NCBI GenBank assembly: GCA_016987375.1
Contig: PJRA01000453.1
Location: 983,517 to 1,047,516 of the forward strand
DNA length: 64,000 bases
Reading direction: 5' to 3'
Source of the DNA: Brachionus koreanus
Taxonomy: Eukaryota > Rotifera > Eurotatoria > Ploima > Brachionidae
A model generated the notes under the pieces. It was not told where the DNA came from. It saw only the letters and a list, made by a program, of their open reading frames with translations, and ran no database searches. Positions 1 to 12,425 of the stretch are shown here, piece by piece; position 1 is the stretch's first letter, and every line of letters starts with the position of its first letter. The position numbers were made by a program, and so were the translations under genes.

Positions 1-667
1 TAGATTTGAAAACATCAAAATGAATAGTATAAAATAATATTTTCAAATTTAAAATTTTGAATTTTAAATTTTATTTTTCAGTTTATTAAAAACATTAATT
101 GAGAAAAAAATTTAAGTTTTTTAACATTTTGAAATAAAATTATTTATCTGACCGGTTAGATCGAAAAAAATCTAGACTTAAAAGATAACAACTTGAGAAA
201 CAGCTTTGAATTCTTCAACTATTTAAAATCTTTAGCAAATAGAACATTGTTTATCTACATGCCTTCACGGAAACAAGACAAGTTGCAAGCAAGAATCACC
301 GATTGACGATTATAACTCTACTTGTTAAGTAGAGAGAAAAATTCTTCATCACTTAATCATCATTTCTGCAACTTCAAAAAAATCTATTCAATGACAAGTT
401 TTACAAATTCAAATCTCAGTAATATTAGTCATATTGTAATGATACATCATTAGTTTTTCACCTTCTTCATTTGATTTTCTTATACAATTGTTTATTATTC
501 TACATTAATTTAAAAAAATTAAAAACACTAAAATCACAGGACAAAAAATTTTGCCTTTTGTTAATTTTAGATTAAATTTATATACGAATAAAAAAATAGC
601 GTGTAATATTTTTAAAATTTTAATTAAAGAGAAATAAAGAAAAAAATTGTTTGATAAAAAATAAGAG
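1..667. other. Intergenic, upstream of AQR
   Basis: AT-rich spacer with A/T homopolymers and no supportable gene. The last 100 bases or so are probably the 5' UTR and promoter of AQR, but no clear TATA box or initiator stands out. There is no strong TTTTAG acceptor next to the AQR start codon, unlike several other genes in this window. Confidence 0.5.
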
Positions 668-3600
668 ATGAGCAACAATAATCAGCGGGTTGCGATTCCA
701 ACAGTGGATCAAATAGCCAAAGATGCCATCACTCAGATAGCTCATCGGTACTGGTGTCAGCAAGATGAAGACAAACCATTGGAAGCCTATGAACCGAAGC
801 TAATTGAAGACATATATTTTAACGAGTTGCTGAAAACAAATTTTTCCCTTCGTCGAATAATGCTGCTCGAATTCAGTCAGTATCTAGAAAATTATTTATG
901 GAAAAATTTCCAATCAGAGCAGGCAAGCAAAGCCCACTTATTATCCATAGTAATTATGGTAAATGAAAAATTTCGTGAGCGTGTTTTTGCATGGGAATGT
1001 TTTCGTTCACAAAATCAAAGTGAATTTCCCGCTTTTTTTAATTCAATCCTTCATTTATGCTTGGACAAATCTCCCAAAAACAAACAACACCAACTTTCTT
1101 ATCAAGAACAATCGATTTTGATAAAATTTTTGGACAATTGTATAAACAGCTTGGAGGTTGAACTAATCCGCTTACAAATACAAAAAATTTGCGGATTTCC
1201 CATGTGGTTTAGTTTGTGCGAAAATAGACGCGATCACGAATTCAAACAATTTCCAAAATTAAAAAAATACTGGAAAGCAATACAAAAACAAGACCAAAAA
1301 TTGTCTCAATCTGAACTTGACAAAGTCAACTTTGAGCGTTATTTTTTCAAAAATTTGATTAATAAATTTCTTAAAGTAGTTAACATTTGTACCAAACAAG
1401 AAGATGGTCAGTTAGACGAAGACCTAAAATACAGTATTAATTATTTGGAACGTTTTCTTGAGCTTCTAATTGACATTGAATCACTTCTGCCCACAAGACG
1501 CTTTTTTAACACACTTCTCGATGACACTAATATATTGACCCATTGTTATCTAAGCGACATTGCCAAAAATCCAGACGAAAAATACAACTTATTCAAACAA
1601 TTGTTTGAAATGCTGAAATTTTATGCCAAATTTGAGATTGATGATCAAACTGGTGAGGCCAAAACTGAGCCACAAGTGCTCGAGTCCCACTACAACAAAT
1701 TGAAAAGTCTACAACGTGGTGTTTTCAAATATTTTCGCCAAGATCTACTTACTTTTTCATTGACTAACATATCGACCATTGACAAACGAGACACGTTGCT
1801 TAAACATTTGTCTGGATTAAGCAACGAAAGGCTTTATTCATTAGCTGAATATTTGCATCTTGTGCCAACCAAAGAGTCCATTCAAGATCTTGAATATAGT
1901 TCAGATTTTTTAATTGAGTGCATTGTGTGGCACATGCAATTGAGAGACAGTCAATTGGACGAGCTTAATTCAATGCCGCTTTATCCAACTGAAGATGTTA
2001 TTTGGAACGAAAATTTGGTTCCAAGTGACTTTAGACAAACAACTTTTCACGACACATGTTTGGCTTTGCCAAAATTGAATCTTCAGTTTTTAACTTTAAA
2101 TGATTATTTGATGCGCAATTTTAATCTATTTCGTCTAGAGGCTGCATATGAGCTGCGTCAAGACATAGAGGACGCATGCATTAGACTAAAACCATACTAT
2201 TCGTTTGAGGAGCAGACTGTGTGCTTCAGCGCTTGGTCTAGAATGGCACAGCCAGTAACTAATTTTACTCTAATTGAAGTTGGCAGTCCTAATGTGGGCG
2301 AACAAGCACCCAGTCGGGTCAGAGCTGACGTAACACTTGATTTGGACTTTTTGCGAGATGATGTGCGCAAAGAATGGGAATCGTTGAGAAAATACGACAT
2401 TGGTTTTTTGGTGACAATAAGGCCAACTTATTCAAAAGAGCAAAAATACGACCCGAACGATTCTTTTGTGCGCCAAATGGGTCTTTTGTGTGTGCGTGGA
2501 TGCGAAATCGAAGGCATGCTCGGTCCCGAAGGCAAGCTTATTGAAGAAGGTCCCATGTACTCTAAGCCAAAGTTTACTGACGCATTTAGAACCTATCGGG
2601 TTAATCTAGATCGCAACCAGTACAAAATAGACAACGAAAAACTCATAGCAACTAAATCCAACGAGGATTTGTACACTACTTTCAATGTGTTCATTAGACG
2701 AAGGCCTAAAGAAAATAATTTCAAGTCTATTTTGGAATCAATTAGAGATTTGATGAACAGTAATTTTGTTGTGCCTGACTGGCTTAGTGATTTGTTGTTA
2801 GGCTACGGTGAGCCAAATCAGGCTCACTATAAAAGTATAAAAAAACCAGAGCCAATTGTTAATTTGGATTTTAATGACACTTTCTTGGACTATGATCATC
2901 TAAAGGCTAGCTTTCCTGGCTATGAATTGCAGCTCAAAGATGGAAAATTTTCAGCTCCATTTCGTCTCTCTTTTGAAGACTTGAAAGCCAATTGTGACCA
3001 AAATAAAATTATTGTAGAGCCTTATCAGCCAATTAATCGTGGACCATATCCCAAAAATATACCTAAAAAAAATCAAGTTAAATTTACACCAACTCAAGTC
3101 GAAGCCATAAAGTCAGGTGAGTGATTTTTGGTATAATTGTGGAATTTTGAATTTTTTTTTCTTTATTTTGAAATAAATTTTATTTTAATTTAATGTGAAA
3201 TAAGTTAGAAAATTAAAAAATATTAAAAAATTAAAAAAGTCTTTTAATTTATTATTTATTTCAAACACCTCTTGGGTGATGTATAAAAAAGTGACAAGAA
3301 CAGTTTGTGTGTCTACATGAATAAGTTTGCTTTATTTAAAAGAGACACTTTTTTTATATATTTTCTTCAATTTTTATTTCACTGATAAAACCATAACATC
3401 TTTGCTTCCATCCTGATATCTGTGTCTATTAAAGCTGATATTCTTTGCTGTCTATTGAAGTAATTGCGCCTTACACAGGCTCTTGTCCTGTTTTAGCTCG
3501 TCACATCCTTTACCGTCTTACTTCACATTTTGTTAGCTGCGAGCAAATGCGATGTTTTGCTCCCCTTACTCCTCCACTTGGTCCTTCATTATTCACTGAG

Positions 3601-6600
3601 CTCATAAGTTTCGCATCGTAGTACCAATTAACATGATTATACTTTTTGTCGATTTTATAGAATTGAATAAGATCCCNNNNNNNNNNNNNNNNNNNNNNNN
3701 NNNNNNNNNNNNNNNNNNNNNNNNNNNNNNNNNNNNNNNNNNNNNNNNNNNNNNNNNNNNNNNNNNNNNNNNNNNNNNNNNNNNNNNNNNNNNNNNNNNN
3801 NNNNNNNNNNNNNNNNNNNNNNNNNNNNNNNNNNNNNNNNNNNNNNNNNNNNNNNNNNNNNNNNNNNNNNNNNNNNNNNNNNNNNNNNNNNNNNNNNNNN
3901 NNNNNNNNNNNNNNNNNNNNNNNNNNNNNNNNNNNNNNNNNNNNNNNNNNNNNNNNNNNNNNNNNNNNNNNNNNNNNNNNNNNNNNNNNNNNNNNNNNNN
4001 NNNNNNNNNNNNNNNNNNNNNNNNNNNNNNNNNNNNNNNNNNNNNNNNNNNNNNNNNNNNNNNNNNNNNNNNNNNNNNNNNNNNNNNNNNNNNNNNNNNN
4101 NNNNNNNNNNNNNNNNNNNNNNNNNNNNNNNNNNNNNNNNNNNNNNNNNNNNNNNNNNNNNNNNNNNNNNNNNNNNNNNNNNNNNNNNNNNNNNNNNNNN
4201 NNNNNNNNNNNNNNNNNNNNNNNNNNNNNNNNNNNNNNNNNNNNNNNNNNNNNNNNNNNNNNNNNNNNNNNNNNNNNNNNNNNNNNNNNNNNNNNNNNNN
4301 NNNNNNNNNNNNNNNNATAGCTATTTAACTTGATCTTTAGTAGCTTATGCGATACGCGATCAAACGCCTTCGAGAAATCTAAAAATGCTACCACGGCACT
4401 GAATCCTCTATTCAAGGCCTCAGTAATAATATCTAAGCTCTCAAGCAAGTTTGTTACACAGGATTTACCACGCATAAATCCATGTTGATGAATAGAAAGT
4501 AAATTAAAAACAAAATTCTTAGAAAACTATCTCCAATGACCACTTTTGGATTTTGTTTTCTACAGGTTCCAACCAATCTTCCTACGATACCCGTTTAAAT
4601 GATTAATAAAATTTTTAATCTATTTTTTTAACATTAAAATTAGCAAAATTTTTTAACGTAGGCTCACTGTATCGTTTTTGACGCCTCTTTTAATTTTGAA
4701 TAAACAATCAAAATGAATGTGCATCATTATGTTGATATAAATCACCAATGTCATCGTCCTCTTAATCATCAAAAGAGCTTTAAATTTTACTTTAATCAGC
4801 TTTAATTGATGGCGGGCTTTTCAAATGTATTAAGTGCCAAAAATGAAACCATCGGTAATCTAAGAAAATTTTTTTGTCAGCAAAAAAATTTTAATTAAAG
4901 TTATTCTTATTTTTTTTATTTTTTTAACTACTAGACCACCCATTTGGAGTTTTATGAAATAAATATTATAAGTAGTAAGATATAAATTGGCAGATTTTTA
5001 TTGCAAAATAACATCTAAAATGATAACTTGCTAATTTGAATGTTAAATCAATTGAATTAAATAATAAAATTTTTCTTCTCCTTAAATGCTTACTGTGGAG
5101 CATAGGATAATTTGGTATTTTTGTAACTAATTTAATTCTTGGACAGTTGGGTAGTTAGCCGTATGCCTTTTCAGCCTTTGAACCTTCCTCCTGATTGATG
5201 TCAGTTGTTCGAATCATTTCACCACACGACCTACAATAATAAAATTATTGGTCTTTTATTTTCCAGTATTTGAATTAATTCTTTTCAAAATTAAAACAAA
5301 ATAATTTTGCAGTACTTTTTAAAAGATTTTTATTCTAATTAGTTTTAATCAATCAAAAAAGAACCACTCCTTTGAATCGTTTGAAGCTTGAATAAAAGAT
5401 TTCTAAAAAAAAGTCAAGCATCTGATGTTTCTACCGACATTGTTGATTTCATTTTCGCTTACATCATATTCTTTATTATTATTATTATATTATCATATTC
5501 TTTGACAAAAAACCTTTATAAAATCTAAAACTTAGAAAAAAATAATTTAATAATCAAAATATAAAAAGTTTGATTTGGTTGCATCTTTAAAATTTTGAAA
5601 TTTTTCGAAATCCAGATCAAATTATCACAATTTTGAGTGTTAAGCTTAATCAAAAACAAATACTTATACTATAAATTAAAAGGTATGCAGCCTGGTTTGA
5701 CTATGGTAGTAGGTCCGCCTGGTACAGGTAAAACAGATGTTGCAGTCCAAATAATATCTAACATTTACCATAATTTTCCGAATCAAAAAACACTCATAGT
5801 CACCCATTCGAATCAAGCCTTGAACCAAATATTCGAAAAAATAATGCACTTGGACATTGATGAGCGTCACTTGTTGCGTTTGGGCCATGGTGAGGAAGAG
5901 CTTGAGACCGAAAAGGACTTCAGCCGATATGGCAGAGTAAACTACATATTGGCCAAAAGACTTGAATTACTTGACGAGGTGGACCGACTTCAAAAAACAT
6001 TTGAAGACGTGCTCACCGATTCGGCTGCCTATTCATGCGAAACTGCTTCTCACTTTTACACAAATTACATTCGGCCAAAATGGGAAAGCTTTATGATTAA
6101 AATTGAGAAATTAATTGACCAAAACGACAATAGCTTACTAGAAAATATCGAGACTCTATTTCCATTTGAAAAGTTTTTTTCCAATGCACCACAGCCTTTG
6201 TTCAAAAAAGAATCTTGGCCAGCCGATTTAGATATAGCAAAAGGATGCTTTAGATATATTCAGAGAATATTCAATCAATTGGATGAATTTAGGGCTTTTG
6301 AATTGATCAGAAATGGGGCCGATAGAGCCGAGTATCTTTTGGTAAAAGAGGCCAAAATTATTGCCATGACGTGCACACATGCGGCTCTCAGACGCCGCGA
6401 TCTAGTCAAAATGAACTTCAGATACGACAATATTTTGATGGAAGAAGCAGCTCAAATTCTTGAAATAGAAACATTCATTCCATTATTGCTGCAAGACCCG
6501 GACCATAATGGCAACAATCGGCTCAAAAGATGGATCATGATAGGTGACCACAATCAGCTACCACCAGTAATCAAAAATCAAACGTTTCAAAAATACTCAA

Positions 6601-7748
6601 ATATGGAACAATCACTGTTTACACGCTTTGTTAAACTAGGCATACCGACAGTAGATTTAGATGCTCAAGGTCGTGCCAGATCAAGTCTTTGCGAACTATT
6701 TAGTTGGAGATATAAAAATTTAGGAAGTTTGTCTCATGTAAATGAACTTGATGAATTTAAAAAGGCCAATACTGGCTTTAAATTTGATTATCAACTAATA
6801 AATGTGGATGAGTTTAATGGTATTGGTGAAAGCGAACCACAGCCTTATTTTTATCAAAATTTGGCCGAAGCCGAATATGTAGTGGCAGTATTCATGTTTA
6901 TGAGAATGATTGGATATCCGGGAGAAAAAATAACCATTCTATCAACATATAATGGCCAAAAGCATTTGATAAGAGAAGTTCTGCGCAAGCGATGCGCAAA
7001 TAATCCAATAATTGGATTGCCCAAAAAAATAACCACAGTTGACAAGTACCAGGGTCAGCAGAATGATTACATTTTGTTGTCTTTGGTAAGAACACGCAAT
7101 GTTGGTCACTTGAGAGACGTAAGGCGGTTGATTGTGGCCATGTCTCGAGCAAGACTTGGTCTGTATATTTTTTGTAGATGTCAACTTTTTAGAAGTTGCT
7201 ATGAACTGACACCGGTGTTCAATATTTTGGCCAAAAGGTCTACTAAATTGTGCATTTTGCCATCTGAATTTTTTCCAACTGAACGAATGCTCAATGCCCA
7301 AGTGACTGAGGAGTTTTTGGTCGTGAATGATATGCCTCAGATGACACAGTTTGTTTTTGACTTTTACAAATCGAGACTTGAGGCTTGGAAAAAGAATAAG
7401 CGCGAAATGGAGATCATAGAGCAGAGATTGATGCAAGAAGAACGCATGCGTAAATTGGACGAAGAAGAAAAAGTATTAAGGCAAAATTTGGAAGCTGCTG
7501 CGGAAAAGTTAAGTCGCCGAGAAAGGCTAAGAATTCAGACTGATGAGTCTAGTTCGGAAGAAAGTGAAAATGAAAATGATGCTCAGAGTGAAATGAATGT
7601 GGAACAAAGTGAGGGTGATGAAGATAAAAATAAAGACCAACCTATTGAGACCGAGAGTGAAAATGTTGATGAGCAACACGTGGAAATGAATGACGAGCAG
7701 GATAAAGCCGAAGAAATTAAAATTAGTGATCAGGAAAAAATGGAATAA
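668..7748 (+). CDS. AQR: Intron-binding spliceosomal helicase Aquarius (AQR/IBP160)
   Basis: Two exons: 668-3116 and 5683-7748. Donor GTGAGT follows ...AAGTCAG, the acceptor is AAAAG, and the split Gly codon joins as K-S-G-M-Q-P. The product is about 1,504 aa (human AQR is about 1,485). Exon 1 holds the N-terminal ARM-like scaffold ([35 protein letters not shown]) and the start of the helicase. Exon 2 has Walker [10 protein letters not shown] (about residue 830), an [11 protein letters not shown]alker B-type motif, [39 protein letters not shown] and [11 protein letters not shown], all SF1 Upf1-like signatures. The family is a nuclear spliceosome component that binds introns upstream of the branch point and couples splicing to snoRNP/EJC assembly. 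The C-tail is acidic and Glu/Asp-rich, as in the family. Gene identity is very secure. The intron contains an antisense LINE and a sequence gap. Confidence 0.97.
3420..4503 (-). mobile_element. Non-LTR retrotransposon (LINE) reverse transcriptase fragment, broken
   Basis: The minus strand encodes pieces of a jockey/CR1-like reverse transcriptase on both sides of the gap. At 4503-4317 it reads [18 protein letters not shown] then [18 protein letters not shown], the RT block with the first catalytic Asp (LDFSKAFD). At 3676-3510 it reads a C-terminal segment with [23 protein letters not shown], then a stop. A degenerate continuation including [10 protein letters not shown] follows further downstream (about 3475). 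The FADD-box region would lie in the N gap. It sits antisense within the AQR intron. The stop and the degenerate tail suggest a dead copy. The clade assignment is by motif resemblance only. Confidence 0.85.
3677..4316. other. Assembly gap (640 N)
   Basis: An unbroken run of 640 N inside the LINE. It was probably left by scaffolding across a repeat. Any reading frame drawn across it is meaningless. Confidence 0.99.
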
Positions 7749-9590
7749 AACAAAAGATTAACAAAAATATTTTTGTAAAAATTTTTTTTTTATGAATTAT
7801 TTGATAAATAAAAAAGATTTAAATTTATATCTAAAATCAATTGTGGATTATGGTTAATTATTTTGTAGGCAAAAAATTTTAGTGAGTTTTTTATCAAAAT
7901 GTGCCAAAGTCTTTATTCAAACGAAAATTCCGAAAAATTTATGTAAAAAATTCTTCTCACAAGTATTTTTTGATTTCTAATAAAATGTTATAGGTATAAA
8001 ACAATATAATGTTCTTGAATAAATCAAAAATAGAAAAATATTTAATTAAATTTATTTCAATTTTAATTGAAAAAAAAACTAAATAAATAATGGACTAAAA
8101 ATAACTAACTATATTACATGAAAATTTTTTAAAAACATACTAAAAATGGTAATGTTTAATTAAACATTTGAATTATCAAAAAAAATACAATCAATCTGAA
8201 GAAATCCTAGAATTTTTTTTTCTCGAGATTTGAATTTTGAAAGGAATTACAGGAAAAAAATAAGAGCTATTTTAAAGTTTTGGAGATTTTGTTTTTTTAT
8301 AAGAGGCTTAACAAATAATATTAATGTAAACTTAAAAAATAAATGTGGGTTTTTTGTAATCATTTAATCAAAAAATAAGAGAATTTTTTTAATTTAAAAT
8401 TGTTTTTTTTTTTTTATTTTATTTTTTTTCTAAACTCATATTGATTTAACTAAATACATTTTAGATATTTTGAATCATTTCAAAATCAAATAGGATTAAA
8501 TAATAAAATTAGGTGATCAAATTTTTACTAATTTTTAAAATCAAATAATTTTAAAAATAATTACTATTTCCTTTTTTGTTTTAAGGTTTTAATTTTTTAG
8601 AAAATAACTTAATTACTACTAAAACAAAAAGAAGCAAAATATAATTTTTCGATTTAATTTTTCTTTTTGATTAAAATATTTGTTTAGTCATAAAATTTTG
8701 CATTTTTTAAAAAATTGAGCTTCTCCTTTAAGTATGAAAGATGCAAGATTTGTTTGATATTTAATAATAGTGAAAAAATCAGGTAGACCAGCTGATTTTT
8801 CAGACTGACCGATTGTTACTTGTGATCTTTCTTCTTCTGTCTACCACCTTTTTGCTCAATGGTTCATTTACTTAGAGGACGACTCCTTTTTGCTCAGGAG
8901 TTCATTTACTTAAATGTCTTGAAATGCTGGTTTTGCTTCATAACAATTATTTCCAAAAAGATCATTCTAAGGTCTTTATAAAATACACTTTTTTTTAGGA
9001 TAATTTTCAGCCAGTTTCTACGATAAGCACATGATTTTGGGGAAAATTTTAAGTAAGGAAATACTAAACATTGTTTGAAAAAATATAAAAAATTTCAGAT
9101 TAAGAATAAGTAAAGAATTTCTAGTTGTTTGGCTTAAATAAATCTAGTTTATATTTTTTTTATTTTTAAATTTTATCCCACAAAAATTTAGAAGCTTTTT
9201 ATTATATCAAGAAAAATAATTTAAAATTATAATAAAAAAAAAATTTAATTTTGTAAAATCTAATTTTATTTATCTAAACGAATGATGAAAACAAATTAAT
9301 TTTTAAAATTATTTTTTTAAATTAATAAAAATTCTTTTAATAATAAAACAAATATTTAGTTTTGTTTTTGCCCATTTGTTTTATTTAATATCTCTTCTTT
9401 TCTATTTAAAAGGCTTTTAACTTGAATATAAAAAAAAATAAAATTAAAACAATAAAATAAAATGCACCCAAATTTTTATTAATAATTTTTATCAATTTTC
9501 TCAATATTCTAAATAAAAAATCTACAAAATAAAAAAAAAACTGAAATTTTTTACATATCTTTAAGAGTTGATTTAAAAAAGAAAAAAAAA
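7749..9590. other. Intergenic spacer between convergent AQR and ankyrin gene
   Basis: AT-rich 3' flanks of two convergent genes. An AATAAA-type signal follows the AQR stop by about 60 nt. Long T and A tracts fill most of it. A slightly less AT-rich patch at about 8780-8960 carries a possible mariner-transposase scrap, listed separately. No gene is supportable elsewhere here. Confidence 0.5.
8820..8915 (+). mobile_element. Possible mariner transposase scrap
   Basis: One frame reads TCDLSSSVYHLFAQW and continues into IYLEDDSF. This resembles the mariner signature around the third catalytic Asp (SPDLAPSDYHLF). The similarity is short and without the flanking domain, so it may be chance. No terminal repeats were seen. 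Confidence 0.3.
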
Positions 9591-10949
9591 TCAAGTAGAT
9601 ATTTTAACTTTGCTTGATCGTCTTAACGATGAGCTAGATTTAGCCTCTTCGTCTATGGTAATCAACTTAAAAGTAGACACACACTTTGGCCTTTGTTTTA
9701 CTTTAGAATTTCGTCTAACATTCAACATTGGCTGTTCGTGTGTATACTTAGCAGTCTTACGATAACTTTCGGTATTTTGCAAAGATGCCATATTGAATAA
9801 TTCTGTTAGGTTTATTGACTTATTACCCATGTGATTCAAGTGCTGAGCTTGTAAATTTGTTGGTCCTCTTCTATTATCTTTTCTAGCCCTGTTGAACGAG
9901 TCAAACTCTGATTGTATTTCTTTTTCTGATTTACTACTAACATAATTATTAACTCTAGTACTATTTTCGGTCATTTCAAGCAAACAATTCAATTCCGGTT
10001 TTAGTACATAGCCAGATCTAGAGAAGCAAGGACTGTTTAAATAATTTGAAAAAGACGATGATGTATTTGAAGAAAATGTTGAACTTTCCAAGGTTCTAGT
10101 TCTGCTCAAATTACTTTTTCTATCATCATCTTGAATAGTTGAACTTTTTTTTATCCTAAATATGGGTATTGACTTATTTTCTATTTTTTTAGCTCGTTGA
10201 TTGTTTAATACTTGTGCAATAACTGGTAGAATTTGTGGATTATTTTCCACTTCGTAGTCCAAGCTATTCGACAAATGTTTTAATTGTCTGAAAATTCTCA
10301 ATTTACCATTTAGTTTGGCATTATTTATCTCTTGTTCATTTAGTTTTAAATAATTTTTTAATATTTCCACTTGGCCCTCTTTTTTCCACTTTTCAGCATC
10401 AAAAAAACTTGCTTGATCGGCTTGATTTTTGCTAGCATGGCCAATGTCGAGCAGCATTTGAGCTGCTTCGGCATAGTTCAAGCGGCAAGCAAGCAAATAT
10501 GGTGTTATTTTGTTTATCTTGTCTGGTATGTCAACATTTATTTTATATTTGGCAAAAGCTGACAAAACTATTCTCAAAATGGCAGTGTTGTTGTTAATGA
10601 CGGCATAGTGAAGTAGAGTTTTGCCCGTGAGGTCGGTTCGGCTCAAGTTCAACTCTGTCATGTAATTTTTTATCAAATAGCTCAATTCAGTATCCAATTC
10701 TTTGATTACACACAAAAAAAAAATGTCGTGACCATTTTTGTCTTGATCCAAAATGTCAACCAAATTTTGTTTGAGCAAAAAACGCAACATTTTAAATCTA
10801 CGCCTAGGCTCTTCTATGTTCAAGGCAATCATTAGTATATTTTGATTATCGATTTTTGATTTTATTTTAAAATTGTAGTTGTGCCTCATGAATAAGAGCA
10901 ATTTAGAATATTGACTATTTAAAATGGCATCAATAATTCGCTCTGACAT
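9591..10949 (-). CDS. Ankyrin-repeat protein with Ser-rich basic tail
   Basis: 452 aa starting at the ATG at 10949. I prefer this to an upstream near-cognate start because a pyrimidine-tract acceptor (TTTTTTTAG) ends 14 nt before it, at 10964. The N-terminal half (about residues 1-200) has ankyrin-type helices: TDLTGKTLLHYAVINNN is a textbook repeat, followed by ITPYLLACRLNYAEAAQMLL. The C-terminal half is low-complexity, Ser/Thr/Arg-rich (SSTFSSNTSSSFSNYLNS) and ends RRSSKVKIST, probably disordered. There is no signal peptide or membrane segment. Ankyrin repeats mediate protein binding, so a specific function cannot be read from sequence. It is convergent with AQR. The family is not recognised beyond the repeats. 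Confidence 0.85.
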   Translation of the reverse strand: MSERIIDAILNSQYSKLLLFMRHNYNFKIKSKIDNQNILMIALNIEEPRRRFKMLRFLLKQNLVDILDQDKNGHDIFFLCVIKELDTELSYLIKNYMTELNLSRTDLTGKTLLHYAVINNNTAILRIVLSAFAKYKINVDIPDKINKITPYLLACRLNYAEAAQMLLDIGHASKNQADQASFFDAEKWKKEGQVEILKNYLKLNEQEINNAKLNGKLRIFRQLKHLSNSLDYEVENNPQILPVIAQVLNNQRAKKIENKSIPIFRIKKSSTIQDDDRKSNLSRTRTLESSTFSSNTSSSFSNYLNSPCFSRSGYVLKPELNCLLEMTENSTRVNNYVSSKSEKEIQSEFDSFNRARKDNRRGPTNLQAQHLNHMGNKSINLTELFNMASLQNTESYRKTAKYTHEQPMLNVRRNSKVKQRPKCVSTFKLITIDEEAKSSSSLRRSSKVKIST

Positions 10950-10963
10950 GGCCACAATTAAGT

Positions 10964-12425
10964 CTAAAAAAAAAATTTTAATTTTGTTTAAATCTTTTCC
11001 CAATTGATTTTGGACTCAATTTTTGTCCCAGTTATCAAATTAGTTTTTATCGCTTTGGACTAAATTTGGTTCATTTGCTATCGTTTCTTAAGAAATTTGA
11101 ATTTTTTTATGGCCTGATTAAATTTCGGATAAGCGTTACTTGGTCACAGCTTTAAGAAATAGAACAGTAGTTCTAATAAATCACGTGACTAAATGTAATA
11201 AATTTTTTTATTCAAATAAATAATTTAGCATTGAAAAAATGAAAAAAAACTAAAAATTATTGCTCCTGCGATGAATTAATTGCATAACTTTTATTAGTTA
11301 AAATAAAATTTATCTTTTTTAAACAATAAAATTCTTATGGCTTAAATTTATTGTTAATAGAATAAAAAGAAAAGAAAAAAAAAGCAAACTCAGTAGCTCA
11401 CTTAGAGGTCCAAAGCTATTTTAAAAAAGGTATAGAAACAAATAACTCAAAAAATATTTATTTATAAACGTCTTTTATTTGCTTAGTTTACGTTTTTTGT
11501 TGAGTGAAAATTTTGGAAGTTATTTAATTTCTTGACTTGAACAATAAGACTCTAGCCAATACCCCTGCCATTAAGAAAAACAATTTCCTTTATGAGAATA
11601 ATTAGCGATTGTGAAATATTAGATTTATTTGTTTATAGGCTGAGTTTTTTTTGTTTTGTTGCGGCGAGGAGCAATTTATCATCTGAATTTAAGCTGAATA
11701 ATTTTTCTAGGTCTTTATTCTTAGGAAAACTGTCAACCAATTTAACTGTAGTCAATGGCTACGAGAGCTATTTCTCATTTTTGACGGAAGTTCGCTAATG
11801 GATCAAGACTTTTTTTTCCCATATCCGATATTGGAATATTTTAAGGCTTAATCTTCAAGATTTTGAGAATAAAAAATAAAAAATTTTTAAGTATTTTATT
11901 AAGAAAACATTAAATTAATGTTTAAAGCAATTGTGTAATTTAAACCATTTGCATTTCAAATCGAATTTGACATTTAAAACATGTTGTTGAATATAAAATA
12001 AATTCAAATTTTCTTCATTTTAGCAAGTTTAAAAGAAATTTTTTTAAGTCAAATTTAAAATTAAATAAATATGCTTGAGTGGCATGTTTATTCCTAATAA
12101 ACAAACAAAATTTGATCATTTATTTAAACATTAAGCTTAGTTGCCATAGTTTATTTATTTTTGCTTTCATTTCAATAGTCCTAAAAAATTGTTCATATCA
12201 ATAATTTAAAAGTATATCTATTAGTACACATAGGCTTCTTCTTTTGGAAAATTTTCAAGGTGTGCAGACGAAAAATTTACATAGGTAAAATTTTATGAAT
12301 AGAAAAAAAAATATTTAGCAAGATAATTTTAGTAAGTAAACTAAGAGAAGCCCATTTTTACTATTAATTTTAGTTTATTTAAATTTATTTTTTAAATTTT
12401 AAAAGATAAACATAAAATTAAAAAA
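10964..12425. other. Intergenic spacer
   Basis: AT-rich sequence between the ankyrin gene and the small secreted-protein gene. A short frame at 11592-11798 lacks any family resemblance and I do not call it. Some upstream bases are probably the promoter or 5' intron of the ankyrin gene. Confidence 0.4.

Larger units (their letters stand above)
3117..5682 (+). other. Long AQR intron
   Basis: A 2.57 kb intron from donor GTGAGT to acceptor AAAAG that divides the AQR helicase just before Walker A. It holds an antisense non-LTR retrotransposon fragment (about 3420-4503), a run of N at 3677-4316, and low-complexity AT sequence. Because of the gap its true length is not certain. Other introns in the window are mostly 50-250 nt. 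Confidence 0.85.

Noticed and set aside
3510..4475. A 321-aa frame and a 231-aa opposite frame running through the N gap
   Set aside because: The bulk is unknown sequence. Only the flanking RT segments are meaningful, and they are annotated as a LINE.
5140..5235. Possible tRNA because of GTTCGAATC near a GG-rich start
   Set aside because: I could not fold a cloverleaf with acceptor and D arms. No other RNA genes (U6, 5S, SL RNA) were recognisable by eye.
6942..7436. 164-aa minus-strand frame inside AQR exon 2, plus neighbouring minus frames
   Set aside because: Shadow of a strongly conserved coding exon, with no family features.
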